A DNA stretch of 64,000 nucleotides from Lota lota (GCA_026745465.1 JACYXH010000310.1:1984501-2048500), one strand, 5' to 3'. Shown: positions 35,630 through 49,312, counted from the stretch's first letter. Translations and numbers: made by a program. The notes: a model not told the origin generated them from the letters alone.

Positions 35630-35769
35630 CACCTACTCCCTTTCTTCTCTTTCATTTGAGGCGTTGTTTACTGTGTTTGTAGATCATCGCGTTCGAGGAG
35701 CAAGAGGCAGACTACAAGATCCAGCTGGAAGAGACACACGATCTGGGCATGACAGCGGACATCAAGTGA
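29351..35769 (+). CDS. Beta-galactosidase-1-like protein (GLB1L2/GLB1L3 type, GH35), predicted catalytically inactive, possibly damaged
   Basis: Nineteen exons: 29351-29442, 29881-30068, 30196-30264, 31035-31130, 31514-31622, 31709-31801, 31878-31959, 32379-32443, 32543-32627, 33001-33138, 33324-33404, about 33520-33675, 33913-34059, 34609-34680, 34803-34881, 34983-35070, 35174-35285, 35431-35547 and 35683-35769. The first exon gives a short basic N-terminus and a signal anchor (about residues 15-28). The GH35 barrel follows ([32 protein letters not shown]), then the C-terminal jelly-roll domains ([10 protein letters not shown]). Family enzymes remove terminal beta-galactose. Here the acid/base motif NEYGS reads DSYGS and the nucleophile motif MEYW reads MDIW, so both catalytic Glu are gone. 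Two junctions are irregular: the donor after 32627 is CT rather than GT, and the exon starting at 33520 meets an in-frame TGA at 33537. Convergent with B3GAT1, as in human 11q25. Sure of the family, unsure whether it still makes protein. Confidence 0.85.
32045..32345. repeat. CA-rich low-complexity stretch in a GLB1L-like intron
   Basis: Interrupted ACAC/CACA runs over about 300 bases in the intron after 31959. Confidence 0.8.
33735..33797. repeat. (TG)n microsatellite in a GLB1L-like intron
   Basis: About 60 bases of nearly pure TG in the intron following the exon that ends at 33675. Confidence 0.95.
34139..34366. repeat. Interrupted (CA)n microsatellite in a GLB1L-like intron
   Basis: CACA runs broken by short AT-containing variants over about 230 bases, in the intron after 34059. 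Confidence 0.85.
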
Positions 35770-35899
35770 ATGTGTTGCCACGTTATTTATTTGTATGTTT
35801 GAATGTTTTTTGTTTTGTTGTTATTTTATTGTTGTTCTTGTTTTTATCCATAATGGTACAAATAGCTGCCTACCATCACTGGACTATAAAATTACCATA

Positions 35900-36022
35900 T
35901 AGACTATGACCTGACCGTATATTGGCTATGACATTCGCATGTATGGGCTATGACATGCCCATATGTGGGCTAAGTCATGCCCATATAGGCTATGACCATA
36001 TGGGCTATGACATGCCCATATA
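35900..36022. repeat. Degenerate tandem repeat, unit about 20-23 bp, 3' of the GLB1L-like gene
   Basis: Six variants of GGCTATGACATGCCCATAT in a row, of unequal length, directly upstream of the poly(A) signal, so within the 3' untranslated region. The remaining spacer to 37103 holds an (A/T)-rich stretch and a short CCTAACCCTAACCC run near 36357. Confidence 0.75.
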
Positions 36023-36030
36023 TAATATAT

Positions 36031-36036
36031 AATAAA
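36031..36036 (+). terminator. Poly(A) signal of the GLB1L-like gene
   Basis: AATAAA 260 bases after the stop codon. Confidence 0.55.
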
Positions 36037-36918
36037 AGTCCCAGACACAGGGTTACATTGAGAGGGATTTTTATAACATGTATACCTCTTGTTATGCTAG
36101 CCCTTTCAAACATGGACCAAAAATGACCAAATAAATACTTCACCGTCTGTCTGTGGAATGCCTCCTGGAATGCTACGCTTGACACACATCCATTGGGTAC
36201 AATAATTACCATTAACATAAGGTAATGCAGTTATAAGTATTAACTAACAGTTAACTAATGGTCTAGTAATCTACTAATGGTGTTCATGTTTACTAATGGT
36301 GTTCATTTATACATTATTTAATACGATTAGGGTGAACCCACTACCTCTACCCATAATCCTAACCCTAACCCCTATGCTAATGCTATATAATAAAGCGTAT
36401 TACTGCATTAACTAATGTTAATTAATGGTTAATTAATGTATGTGATGCGTTACCCAGTCATTTGTGAATATACTGCACAGTATGTCTTGCAGTTTTGCAC
36501 ACAAATCATAATGGTACAATTAAAACCATCTGGAATAGACCTACACATAACAACTCTGAAGTCTCAAAATTAAAGGCAAAGTTGGCACAGTTTTGTGGAA
36601 AAACGAAAATACCCTGATTTATTTAGCAGATACAAACGTTTTAAATAGTATATGGTAACTTCAATGACCTTAATGACCAATAGAGGAAACCCATGGGCCA
36701 ATAGTTTAAGGAGTTTAAGGAAAAAAAGAAAAAAAGAACCAGTTCCCCGACCCTCTGTCTCTGATTGTCATTTGCCGCTGCCTTACACAAGACAAGGGCC
36801 CCATTATTTCCCTGCACGGCAGCCCTGTGCCCCAAACAACTAGTTAGGGGCCGCGAAACAAAAGCGGCCCCTATGTAACGGCTGCCCGGGCTGGTGCTGT
36901 ACGTCGCTGAGAGAGCTC

Positions 36919-36924
36919 TTTATT
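36919..36924 (-). terminator. Poly(A) signal candidate of B3GAT1
   Basis: TTTATT on plus (AATAAA on minus) 180 bases beyond the B3GAT1 stop; another candidate lies near 36617. Confidence 0.4.
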
Positions 36925-37103
36925 GCGCGGTTGTACCATCTCTTCACGCCGTCCTAACTGATGGTGTGGTGTCCCTTTGTTTCAAGCAGAATGCTGAAAA
37001 TAAAATAAAATATACTGAACGATGAAATGTAATTATAAAAGCATTGAAACCTTTCAACGTATGTATTATTTAATAGAAGATTGAATATCACCTGTGTTGC
37101 CCG

Positions 37104-39750
37104 TCATACTTCAACATTGGTATCTGTGAATCCTTGCTTGCCCTCATTCACCAGTACTGGCTTCTCTGTCCTGGTGTGCCACACAAGCACCTGGATGTAA
37201 CACAGGGAGGAGAGCACATGAGATGGATGAGGACACACGAGATGGATGAGAACAATGAAAAAGATAATAACCAATTATCATTATAATTTATAATTGTGTC
37301 TCATACACACACATGGGCTTTGCACTCACACACCAGAGCAGAGAAAGGAAGATTTCACACAAATGTATAAACTGCGACAATGTTGAAATACGGCCATATT
37401 CAAGAAACATGGGAGCATATATTTGAAGAGAGTCTAGAAGGCTCTTAGCCTGTGAGCTAAGCCTGTGAGCTTTTCGACTAAAAACACAATTTCAACAGCT
37501 ACTAATCTCCGGCGGTGACACCAATTGGTGATGCATTAAACATTGACATCCTTCACTCTAATGTCCTCATTTCGAACCCAGACCCCCAGAGGAAGAGAAG
37601 GGGGGATCCCTGGGCTTACCGTGGTGCAGTTATCCGCCTTGGGCTCCAGGTCGCTGAGGGAGACCAGCTCACTCAGCAAGTTGCTCTCCTGGTAACCCGC
37701 CTTCACGTCGCGCAGCTTGAAGATGACCTCTGGCTTTCGGAGTAGGAGCTCCAGGTTAATGGCGAAGCCCGCCATGTCGATGCCGAACGGCCGGCGTGGG
37801 CCGAACACCGTCTTCCAGCCGTACACTTTGCCCTGGGAGTTGATCTTGGGCGACTCGTAGCGCAGGCCTCCGGAGAAGGCCACGGGCCACACGGACACCG
37901 TTCTGGTGGAGCGCATCTGGGCGGTATGGGGATGTAAAGAGAGGGCAGGGATGAAGAACCATAATGTGCTTGGGTGTCACCCATACAAGTAATACCAAAT
38001 CTAATGGAATCAAAAGGCAGACTAGCACTTACCGCTAACCTTAACCTTAGCAATTAACCGTAGTCGATTGTACAGTCTTTGTTGTTCAATGCGCATTTAA
38101 AATAAGTTAAACTTAACCATAGCTATTAAACTGGGGCCATGTCCACACTCATATCTTTGAAAATCACACTTTTCATTGGAACAAAAAGGCCACTTTGGAA
38201 TAAATCGGAGATAAAAGAGAATTGACATAGCCTCAGTATAACATTTAAATTTTCTAGGTGGTAGACTCAAAGACCCTTTTTTCCCTGTTCCAATTACACA
38301 CACGTAATCCTATCTGCATCATGCAAACCTCTCTGAAAAGCATGTCTATCATCACCTCCTCAAACACTTTCAGGCTGTACACATTGTCATCGTCCGCAAA
38401 GTACACCACCCCGAGGGGGGCGTCGCCCATGGTCAGGCGCAGCCAGCGCAGCCCCAAGTTCTTCTGCATGCTCCCCCGCGGGAAGTCACTGGTCACCTTC
38501 AAGACGCTGGGCGTCTCCACGTTGAGCAGGGTGTAGTTGAGGCCCGTGCCCTTCAGTAAGCAGCTGACTAGGGCGGTGCTTCGCGGGGAGTCCTCCACCA
38601 CGATCCAGTGCAGGTTGGCCACGTGGAGGAAGGTGTTGGCCAGCCGCGTCAGCTCCGCCTTCTGCACCGGCCGGCGGAAGGTCGCGGTGATCACGTAGAG
38701 GGGGACCAGCGTGGCGGACCAGGGCGGGGGCCGGCTGTAGACGTACTCGGTGCGCACCACCTCCACGCTGCCGCCGCCCGCCGCACCCCGCGGAGCACAG
38801 GGCACCCTGGGGGAGGAGGAGTCCCCGGAGACGGAGCGGCTGTCGTTTCTTCCATCTGGGGGGGAAAGGGGGATGCAAGAGCTCTACCATTCAGGACACC
38901 AAGGTTGCATCCTTGATATTTGATGCTCCTGGAACATTTAAAAAAAAAAGTATTCCAATGCCAAACAAATGGGATGAAGGAGCTGAACCACAACCAACTG
39001 TTGCTATCGCCAGTTCACATGCATACCTGTCTTCATTTGAGTCCCACATATTGCTAGAGCTTGGCTATAAGTGTGGGAGCTGCTATGGTAGGTTAACTTT
39101 TCTTGCACATTGCATGGTAGAGCCATTGCATTATATATATTACATATCAATCAATCAAATAAAGTGAGAGCAGTTCAAGCTGCAAGATGCATCATATATA
39201 TTGTGTAACATACAAAATAAAATGTAAAGCAATGGACAATCCACTCTTTGTAGCCCATTTTGCAGACTTCCGCAAATCAAAAGTAGGACAGTAGTAGCAG
39301 CCAACACTAAATTACTCAAATCGGATTCATATCCATGTTTGGGTATTTGCTCCCAATAAATGTTTGAGCTTTAAGCCATTTAGGCTCCATACAAATGTTC
39401 TGCATTTCTTAGTGATGCAAAAACTCGCTTTTTGGGGTTCGATTTTGAACATGCTCATAGACCTTCATAACTTGGTAAGTTTCATAACTAGTGTCATGGT
39501 TAGGGTTGTCCCACTCCCAGCCTCGAGGTATCACCCAAAGTCCACAGTCTACCTATTCCTAAAAGGATCTCAATTCACTGTAAGTGGCTTTGGATGAAAG
39601 CACCTGGCTAAAGGATAAAGAGGGGTGATATATACCCGGCGTACCTTTCCAATAGAGGAGCATAGGGTTGCCGGTGCTTAGGTGCCAGAGGAGGAGCGAC
39701 CAGGGCAGGGCGATCAGCAACAGAGTCACAAAGTCTCGACTGCTCACCAT
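37104..39750 (-). CDS. b3gat1: B3GAT1, beta-1,3-glucuronyltransferase 1 (GlcAT-P, HNK-1 epitope synthesis)
   Basis: Four coding exons: 39750-39645, 38855-38356, 37916-37620 and 37190-37104, about 330 residues (human 334). Type II Golgi membrane protein: the short N-terminus MVSSRDF precedes an anchor of about 18 residues (LLLIALPWSLLLWHL). The stem is short and Ser/Gly-rich. The catalytic domain starts with VEVVRTEYVYSRPPPWS, which matches GlcAT-P rather than GlcAT-S, then RPVQKAELTRLANTF, the DXD motif FADDDN that holds Mn2+ and UDP-glucuronate, FGIDMAGFAINL, GYQESNLL and the C-terminal VLVWHTRTEKPV. The enzyme adds glucuronate to terminal N-acetyllactosamine, giving the precursor of HNK-1 on neural cell adhesion glycoproteins. 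All key motifs look intact. The second exon is GC-rich with high GC at third positions. It lies tail to tail with the GLB1L-like gene. Teleosts can have duplicate copies, so an a/b suffix is left open. Confidence 0.95.
39540..39620 (+). mobile_element. Truncated SINE tail in B3GAT1 intron 1
   Basis: GTAAGTGGCTTTGGATGAAA followed by GCACCTGGCTAAAGG matches the tail of the SINE seen elsewhere in the window; the tRNA-like head is absent or unrecognisable. Confidence 0.6.
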
Positions 39751-39952
39751 CTCACAGCTGTCTGATGCAGCTGGCAGTTAGACCAGCAGGTTGGTTTGTT
39801 TTGGACAGGGGTTACTGTTAGAATGGTCAAGAGATAAAGGCTAGAGTCAGTCCTCCACACTCCAACCAAATAGGGGGCAGTATATTACCAGATAGTTGAT
39901 ATGCACCCCCTATGGTATTCTGACAGATCTGAACCACGTATCACCAACAGAT

Positions 39953-39994
39953 AACTTACTCTGTTGGTAAGTTATCTTACCAACAGAGTAAGTT
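39953..39994. repeat. Perfect palindrome with 19-bp arms
   Basis: Arms 39953-39971 (AACTTACTCTGTTGGTAAG) and 39976-39994 are exact reverse complements separated by TTAT. Lies 200 bases upstream of the B3GAT1 start codon and 180 bases before the 45-bp minisatellite. Confidence 0.9.
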
Positions 39995-40174
39995 GGTAAG
40001 CCCAACTGTCCGAAACCCCGTTGGCTGTCTCCTCCAACTGAGCGGTTCCGTCTACGCCGCCGGCCTCCTGAACGGCTCCCCTTATGTCGCCAGCCCCCAC
40101 AGCTAACCGGCCACCTTTCCAGTGCCCAATTCATCCTCCAGAGCGGCTTTGCATGTCGGGTGGTCTTTTTCGCT

Positions 40175-40700
40175 TCCAGCATCCAGGCCGTCTGCCTGAG
40201 ATCTCCTGCTCCGGCCCGGTCCAGCATCCAGGCCGTCCGCCGGAGATCTCCTGCTCCGGCCCGGTCCAGCATCCAGGCCGTCCGCCGGAGATCTCCTGCT
40301 CCGGCCCGGTCCAGCATCCAGGACGTCCGCCGGAGATCTCCTGCTCCGGCCCGGTCCAGCATCCAGGCCGTCCGCCGGAGATCTCCTGCTCCGGCCCGGT
40401 CCAGCATCCAGGACGTCCGCCGGAGATCTCCTGCTCCGGCCCGGTCCAGCATCCAGGCCGTCCGCCGGAGATCTCCTGCTCCGGCCCGGTCCAGCATCCA
40501 GGCCGTCCGCCGGAGATCTCCTGCTCCGGCCCGGTCCAGCATCCAGGCCGTCCGCCGGAGATCTCCTGCTCCGGCCCGGTCCAGCATCCAGGCCGTCCGC
40601 CGGAGATCTCCTGCTCCGGCCCGGTCCAGCATCCAGGCCGTCCGCCGGAGATCTCCTGCTCCGGCCCTGTCCAGCGCACAGGCCGTCCACCTGAGGTTCC
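40175..40700. repeat. 45-bp GC-rich minisatellite, 11 full copies plus a partial one
   Basis: The unit begins TCCAGCATCCAGGCCGTCCG and repeats every 45 bases from 40175 to 40669; a diverged partial copy follows. Copies 4 and 6 carry A for C in GGCCGTCC, and copy 1 has TCTGCCTGAG for TCCGCCGGAG. Otherwise the units are nearly identical. Because 45 is divisible by three, frames on both strands remain open across it, for example plus 40084-40758 and minus 39910-40632, with 15-residue repeats. The flanks show no splice or gene context, so I treat it as a repeat and not a gene. Confidence 0.9.
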
Positions 40701-42812
40701 CAGCTGGTCTATCCGGCTTTCAGGCCACTTGCCCCTGAAGTCTGAGGCTTCTGACTAATATTTCAAGTGACGAATCAATTGGATTGTTGTCTGCATTGAC
40801 AAAATTCAACCAGATGGACTTGGGTTCGGGGAACAAACATGCATGGAACACAATCTAAATGCAATCTGATGTTGGCTTGTATTTTACTGGTAACACATTT
40901 GAGGGACCGTTATGTTAGGCGTGCCATCAGGTAAAAGTATTGTTTTTGTAGCCATCTATAATTACTGTGTGCCTTACATCAACACTACAGAACTGTTGAT
41001 TAGCTTGGGCAATCTATGCCTGTAGCATTCTTATTCACAGTTTTGTGTTCACTGTTTCACATTTTCAATGTCTCACCTTTTTACTTTCAGGCGAAGTCAC
41101 AAAACATCACGGTTCCATGTTGTTGCGTTAATATGCTCCACACACTGTTGTATGCTTCAGCGACATCACGATGTTTGTTCAAATAAACAAAACTCCCCGA
41201 GATTTTATCAACAACTTGAAGGTGTGCAGTTCAATTTTCTTCTCGATACTTACTCCATAAAGGTTATGTCTATCTTTTTAACAGACTCACTGATTGTTGG
41301 AATTTTAACAATTTAAACACTTCCGAGACCCAATTATTGGCTGCTTCTCTGACTGAAGGTATTCTGAAGGTCTTTATATTTTCATTTTCTTCCTTGACAG
41401 CCGAAGGAATTCCAATGAATGGCATGGAGTTAGAAATATTAAATAAAAGAAATGGCAGTCAATCTTGTGGTTCGATTTTTAAAACTCAATCAAGAAAAGG
41501 ATGCTAAGGATTTGCTGTCAAACGGATGAAGAGCTCCAGCCAACACCAGAAACAACACATTCAAGACAGTATACTCACTGATTCACAAAGAAAAAATGTC
41601 ACTTGTGCCATAGAGTTGGATCCCAATTGTGGCAAGACAGGGTGTGACCCGGTTATCGCGGTACAGCTACATCCATCACGCTGGTTATCTTCAACTAAAA
41701 AAGGTTGTTTCTTGCCCTCATGTCAGCGCACAAGCACATGGGTGACGAACAGTTTTGTCATAGTGTCTAGCGGCCGTATCCGCTAACCAATCCAATGGGT
41801 CGGGTTGCGTCCTCACTGCCAGCCCCTGTGGAGAGAGACACAGAGGAGGTCATCCCTGCAGAAGAATGTGGCTTCTCATCGCTAAAACAAAGGCTGGGAT
41901 TGTCACAGCTGACAGGGCAAAAGGGGAGCGGGACGGAGGGGTAACCATGTCTGGGGGATTCTGGACAGTTTAATAAATTGCAGTTCATGAATGTCACAAC
42001 ACAGGCAGACCCTATTTGTGGAATCCCTTCAAGCTGGAGATGGTGAAATTGAAAGTGGCGTGCATAACAAGTGTTTTCTGTGTGCAGAAGATCAGCCAGT
42101 GTGGCTGGCAAAAGGTGATCTTCAAACCACTAATCCGCACGCACGCACACACACATACACACACACATATACACACACTCACGGTTATGAATATGACTTG
42201 GTTTCGTGGGAGCTTATAGGTTGGGCCCAAGGAGCATGTGGATGTGGGAATGTATTTCGCTCTGAGGGGGATTATCACAAGTAAAGTGTGGGGATCATTT
42301 TCTGGATTATGCCTTATTCTTGCATACCAATAAACAGTGACACCATGATGTACAGGACATGCATCTCAAAGAGAAGCGTGTCATTGTTTTCATCACTTAT
42401 TCACCATAAGAAAGAATTTATTAGTTAGAGTAATATGACATGACAGCGATTGCGGGATCGAGAATGCCATGGATTATTTCATACCACCCAATAACAGTCA
42501 ACATGACAAACAAGTACAGCATGTTTTTCCCTTAGGGATATAGTCTATCCAAAGCGTATTGTCAGACCGTCCTCAATACACACCTTTTCTTTTTCTCAAG
42601 GTATGTATTGTGAGACTGGCAACGGTCTCAACTTAACCAGCTCAACACCTACACCTTTCCATTAAGCAAACTCAGACCTAGACATTGTTCTACAGTGCGT
42701 GTCTCTGTAATGCAGCTGCCTCCATAACATACTCAGGCCATTGTTGTTCATCATATTTCACTGTGCATCATCCAGCAACACACTGACTACACTCACAAAC
42801 ACAGTTATAAAG
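40701..42812. other. Gene-free stretch upstream of B3GAT1
   Basis: No coding, RNA or repeat structure beyond a short CA run near 42140-42180 could be supported. Confidence 0.4.
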
Positions 42813-44924
<2,112 letters not shown>

Positions 44925-45258
44925 GAAGTAGCTTCAAAAGATTATTGATTTGCTCTAAATTTCTCATTCCAAACTTTTGTTTCATATTCTTTAGAAATAG
45001 ATTGATCCTCAATACAGTGTTCATAAAGAACACATGCAAGATTTAAAATTGTCAGATTTCTTTTCTGGATTGTTTACTATACCTTCTTAAGATTGTGAAT
45101 AATTTGCGTATTATCAAAATATAGACCCAGAAATAGACCTATGTAAATTATGTAACAAGTACCCTACCTGAACCATTGGGAATTCTACCTTGCTACCTTG
45201 TGCTCCAGTGTTTGAAGTCTTACACAGACTCAATACGCAACATACAAGATTTATTTGC

Positions 45259-45279
45259 GGCGCTGTCCATAGTTCTGAC
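45259..45279 (-). promoter_or_regulatory. RE1/NRSE (REST-binding) motif, first of an inverted pair
   Basis: On minus the 21 bases end in CAGAACTATGGACAGCGCC and match the classic NRSE consensus at about 17 of 21 positions, including the full GGACAGCGCC half. REST silences neuronal genes outside neurons. The site is 5.5 kb upstream of the start codon of B3GAT1, a neural gene. Confidence 0.7.
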
Positions 45280-45307
45280 ACCTTTCTATCGATCTCCTCT
45301 GCTTCGT

Positions 45308-45328
45308 TTCAGTACTATGGACAGCGCC
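45308..45328 (+). promoter_or_regulatory. RE1/NRSE (REST-binding) motif, second of an inverted pair
   Basis: TTCAGTACTATGGACAGCGC plus C matches the NRSE consensus at about 18 of 21 positions, with both half-sites (TTCAG and GGACAGCGCC) at the canonical spacing. It faces the first site across 28 bases, and the 15-base cores of the two are exact reverse complements. Confidence 0.75.
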
Positions 45329-48252
45329 ACAGACATGAAGAACACGTTACTTTAGTTCGGTTTCTTAGCCTACGATCTGTTTAGGGCCTACATCGTTATG
45401 TTGAAGCGCTATAGATCCTTGTAGAAGCATCACACACCTTGACCCCATGGGCTGTTACCATGGGAACCCTGAGAGAACTATCAGGGTACACACGTGGCCA
45501 TCATTAAGGTGAAAATGAACAGCAGACAGAGAAAGACAACAGGAAGTTGCAATGAAGTGGTGAAAGAACAAGGAATAGCTTGGCCAGGGTAAATCTATCC
45601 AATATCACAAAAACATAAACTCAAGTGAGTTTTCTACCCAAGCAAACAAATAGAGAGGGCTTCTCCATCAGTATTCTGCTGAATGTGGAAATACCAAATG
45701 TCTTGATTGTTAACTACCCTGACTTAGATTTGCATGTTAACGTGATTTTAAGCACATTCTAAAAAGGAAAAGGAAAACACAAAAACACATTCAAACAAGT
45801 TTTAAACAAATATCTTGTCTACATTCTGACATGCATTCCACCCACACTGGTGCACCTGGGTTCAACATAAAATGCTGCAGAAGAAAGACAATTCAAAGTT
45901 TGAGAGTTCAACAGATGCAAACAGCTGCCTTGTAGATGAGAAAATGAGAAAACAACCGTCGCCAAAAAAGAATACTTATAGTATATAAACGTCTCATTCA
46001 TGCTTGTCGCTTGTCTGTTGTTTTCATTGAGACTTGTTGCAACCCTCCTCCATCCACTTCACCTCCGGGATGAAGCTCCACCTGTCTACAGAAAAAGAGA
46101 TAACATCCTCCAGGGCCAAGGCACTCCATCCATAACCACACCACCACCAGGGTCTAGACACTATCAGGGGGGAATCATATCCCGGCATACTTCATGTCCC
46201 TATAAAGAATAATTTGATGGTGTCTAATCGCCAAATGTGTTGTCAATAAATGTTGTGGTTCATTTGAAATACTAATCTCTCCTGATTGAAGCATGTATGA
46301 GCTGAAAGTACTCATAATCTCACATTAAACCTCCCACATACAATGATTTGATCCCTACATAAACGGAATACATCTGAACGTGCAGGATTCAAGCACTAAC
46401 TGGAGTAAAATAACGATATGCTTTGCAAGACAAAACAGTTGTTTAATTGTGAAAATAATTGCACCAGGCCTTTCATCGGTATCCATGCATGTGATTATAA
46501 CTTAGATCTACACCTTCAAGTATTGCTATCCGTCTTTTAAAATTCCATGCAGTGGTAATTGCACCCTTATCTATGGTATTTTTTGGCCATGGGCCGATGT
46601 AATATTATGTCACAGCCTAAATTATTCATCAACCAAATGGCCATGCTTTATTATTCATGATCAGCCGTGTTGGTGTTGGGTGGGGTGGGGTGGGTTGGTG
46701 GGTGAAGGTTGATGGGAGGATGTCAGGGTTTAAAAAACATTTTATTCCTGTAGGATACCAGACTGGGAGAATTGAAGATTTGCTCATGGAAACTTTTGTT
46801 GATGCACTGCTCATTACACATCTGTTCTGTAATGGGTATCAAGGGCCGTAATGTGTGCCAGAAAAACCTCCCCCACACACACCACAGTGTTACCACCAGA
46901 TCCTACGCTGTTGATACCAAACAGGGACAATATGGGACGCTTGTGTCAAATTTGGAAACCCTTCATCAGTATTTGGGAAAGAAACAAGGGGTTCGGCTGT
47001 TCAGGGAACATTCCCCCCCCCCCCCCCCCAAGTCCTCAATGGTCCATAATTGAAACTTCTGCTTCGACTGGAGTAGTGCTTTATGGTTCTTATAACTGTG
47101 CTACCTGGTGTAGTAATCAGAAATGTAGTAGGCAAATAAGGTAATTCATGAATCTAAGAGGGTTCACCGGCCTTGGCTATTCGACACACCCAAGGAAATA
47201 ATCTGCCAAAACATATATTTTTCGCACAGTTCCTAGATATCAGGCATCAGCATTTCATAGGCGTGTGTGTGGTGTACAGTAATCAGGGACCATCTGACTT
47301 GAGGACATATAGAGGTCCAACACCACGTTGGCTTAACATGAAACAGTCTCCTCAACTAATCGTCCATGTCCCCACATGCCACAACAACATTCCACAACAA
47401 CAGGGTGGCTTTAATAAAGAGACACCACGAATGGAGTCTTTCTTCAATATTCTAATACTACATCCATGGTAGACAGGGTGGGTTGGAGGTGGCAGTAATT
47501 AACCTAGCCTTACTCCCATGTACTCAGGACTCCCCTCCCCACACGATCCACACACACATATACCCACTACATGGATTGGCAGACTTGACTGACTCTTGGG
47601 TTGAAGAGACACAGGAGGGAGGGGATGAATAAGTGATTTGTGGAGCACATGCTCCTCATGTGCTTGTCAGTTGGTGTGATGTCAATGAGTAGAGTGTGAG
47701 CATGTGTTCCAAAGGGGAGATACATTCATTACATTACTGTACCTCCAGGTGAGAGAGGGGGAGGGAGAGAGGAAGAGAGAGAGAGAGTAAATCATGATGG
47801 CTGGGTAATTTATGAACGAAAGTATACTTTCATATACATAATGATCAGACATCTTACACAGGGAACATCTGTGTATTAGATGAGTCAGGTTAACAGTCCC
47901 GTCTAGGCCTCCCTCCCTTCTGTTGCTACAAGCCACGATACCTTGCCTAGGGCCCCTCACATATTATTGTTTCCCTGGTGGTTTCCATAATAAGTTCTAC
48001 AGAGATATGACTATTATTGTTCTTAATATGGGTTTATGGTGAAATAATGATGCCAATCCGCCTTTATTTGTATCCACATTGACATTAGTTGCACAACCGA
48101 ATCAAAACCATCCTTGAAATGCTCTCTTTTATAGAGAGAGTTAGATTGAAAGCTAGATAAATAGATGCATACATACATACCGAGAGAGCCAGCAAGCGGA
48201 GCTAATGGCTCAAACAGGTATGGCTGTGGACTCAAAACGGGAACAACGTGAT
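45329..48252. other. Gene-free stretch
   Basis: Contains a poly-C run near 47012-47030 and a short GA-rich patch near 47756-47790. No gene, RNA or mobile element could be supported. Confidence 0.4.
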
Positions 48253-49209
48253 CTCCAACCTAAACGATGGAATAAGTCGTTTTGTATAGGTCGTCCAAAA
48301 CGACCCATATGAACATTTTAGCCCCCATTGACTGTTTGAAGAAACAGTCGATGGAGAGAATCGAGATTTTCACAGAGCGATCCCACGGCGCCCCCTGGTT
48401 GAAAGGTCAAATGGCCAACTTCCTATCTCTTTCCAATGACTTTAGTTAAATTTATTTCAATGCCTTTTATTTCCACTGTGTTGCAATGGCCCATTTGATG
48501 ATGCTTTGTGACTCACTTCCTGTAGGGCTAGAGCCCCCAAATTGAATATCGTATATCTTTGAGGACCTCTTTCATATAAAAGAGACCCCAGATCTCTAGC
48601 TCACTCCCAAGTGTCCTTGACCCCTAGGTCACCTAATTACATCACTTCCTGTAGGGCTAGATTTATAGTATATTATCTACTAATTTTAGTCAACCTTAAT
48701 GCCCTGATTCATATAAAAGAGACCAGACATCGCTATCTCACTCCAAAGTCATTCTGTACCCCCACATACAATTGTGATGCAAAGTGTTTGCGTCACTTAT
48801 TGTATGATCCCCCCCCCCCCCCATGTTGATCATTTCAGTGGCCTTTTAGAATGTTTTTAGAATGCTATTGATTCAAACAACATGCAAGGTGAGGGGTTTC
48901 AGGGACAGCAGCGTCCAGATGAATCACCATGGCAACGATAGAAAATGTTGCATTTACTAAAATACTAAACATCATAGACATTCACTGACTGAAGATTACA
49001 AAAATAAAATTCATGTTTATCGCTAGAAATGTTAGCAAAACACATTGTAATGCTGAAACTATCTTAAAATGTCGCATTTTCCACTGAGAATAAAACAAAT
49101 GTCCTCCATTTTGTTTTGGGTTAGGGTTATCGATAGGTGGCTAAAACGTTCATATGGGTAGTTTTGGACGACCTATACAAACGACCTATTCTGTCGTTTG
49201 GGTTGGAGG
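48253..49209. mobile_element. MITE-like non-autonomous DNA element with about 70-bp terminal inverted repeats
   Basis: The left end 48253-48322 (core GTATAGGTCGTCCAAAAC) recurs in reverse complement at 49139-49209 with about nine differences. The interior of about 815 bases has no transposase frame. It contains internal duplications: CTTCCTGTAGGGCTAGA near 48518 and 48644, and CATATAAAAGAGACC near 48572 and 48711. A clear target-site duplication was not identified. Confidence 0.7.
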
Positions 49210-49220
49210 ACAGGTTAAAC

Positions 49221-49257
49221 CAGAAACAGTGGGTTCACTGTGAACCCACTGTTTCTG
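49221..49257. repeat. Perfect 37-base palindrome beside the MITE-like element
   Basis: CAGAAACAGTGGGTTCAC, a central T, then its exact reverse complement. It starts 12 bases after the right terminal repeat of the MITE-like element. Confidence 0.9.
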
Positions 49258-49310
49258 CTGGAATTAGAACACTGGGAAATTTAAAATATGCTTTTTGGGC
49301 ATAGAGCTAA

Positions 49311-49312
<2 letters not shown>

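Noticed and set aside
36357..36374. CCTAACCCTAACCC run as an interstitial telomere
   Set aside because: Only about two and a half units; too short to support.
40084..40758. 224-codon plus-strand ORF (and long overlapping minus-strand ORFs) across the 45-bp repeat
   Set aside because: Open only because the unit is a multiple of three; no splice context, no recognisable domain, and several frames are equally open.
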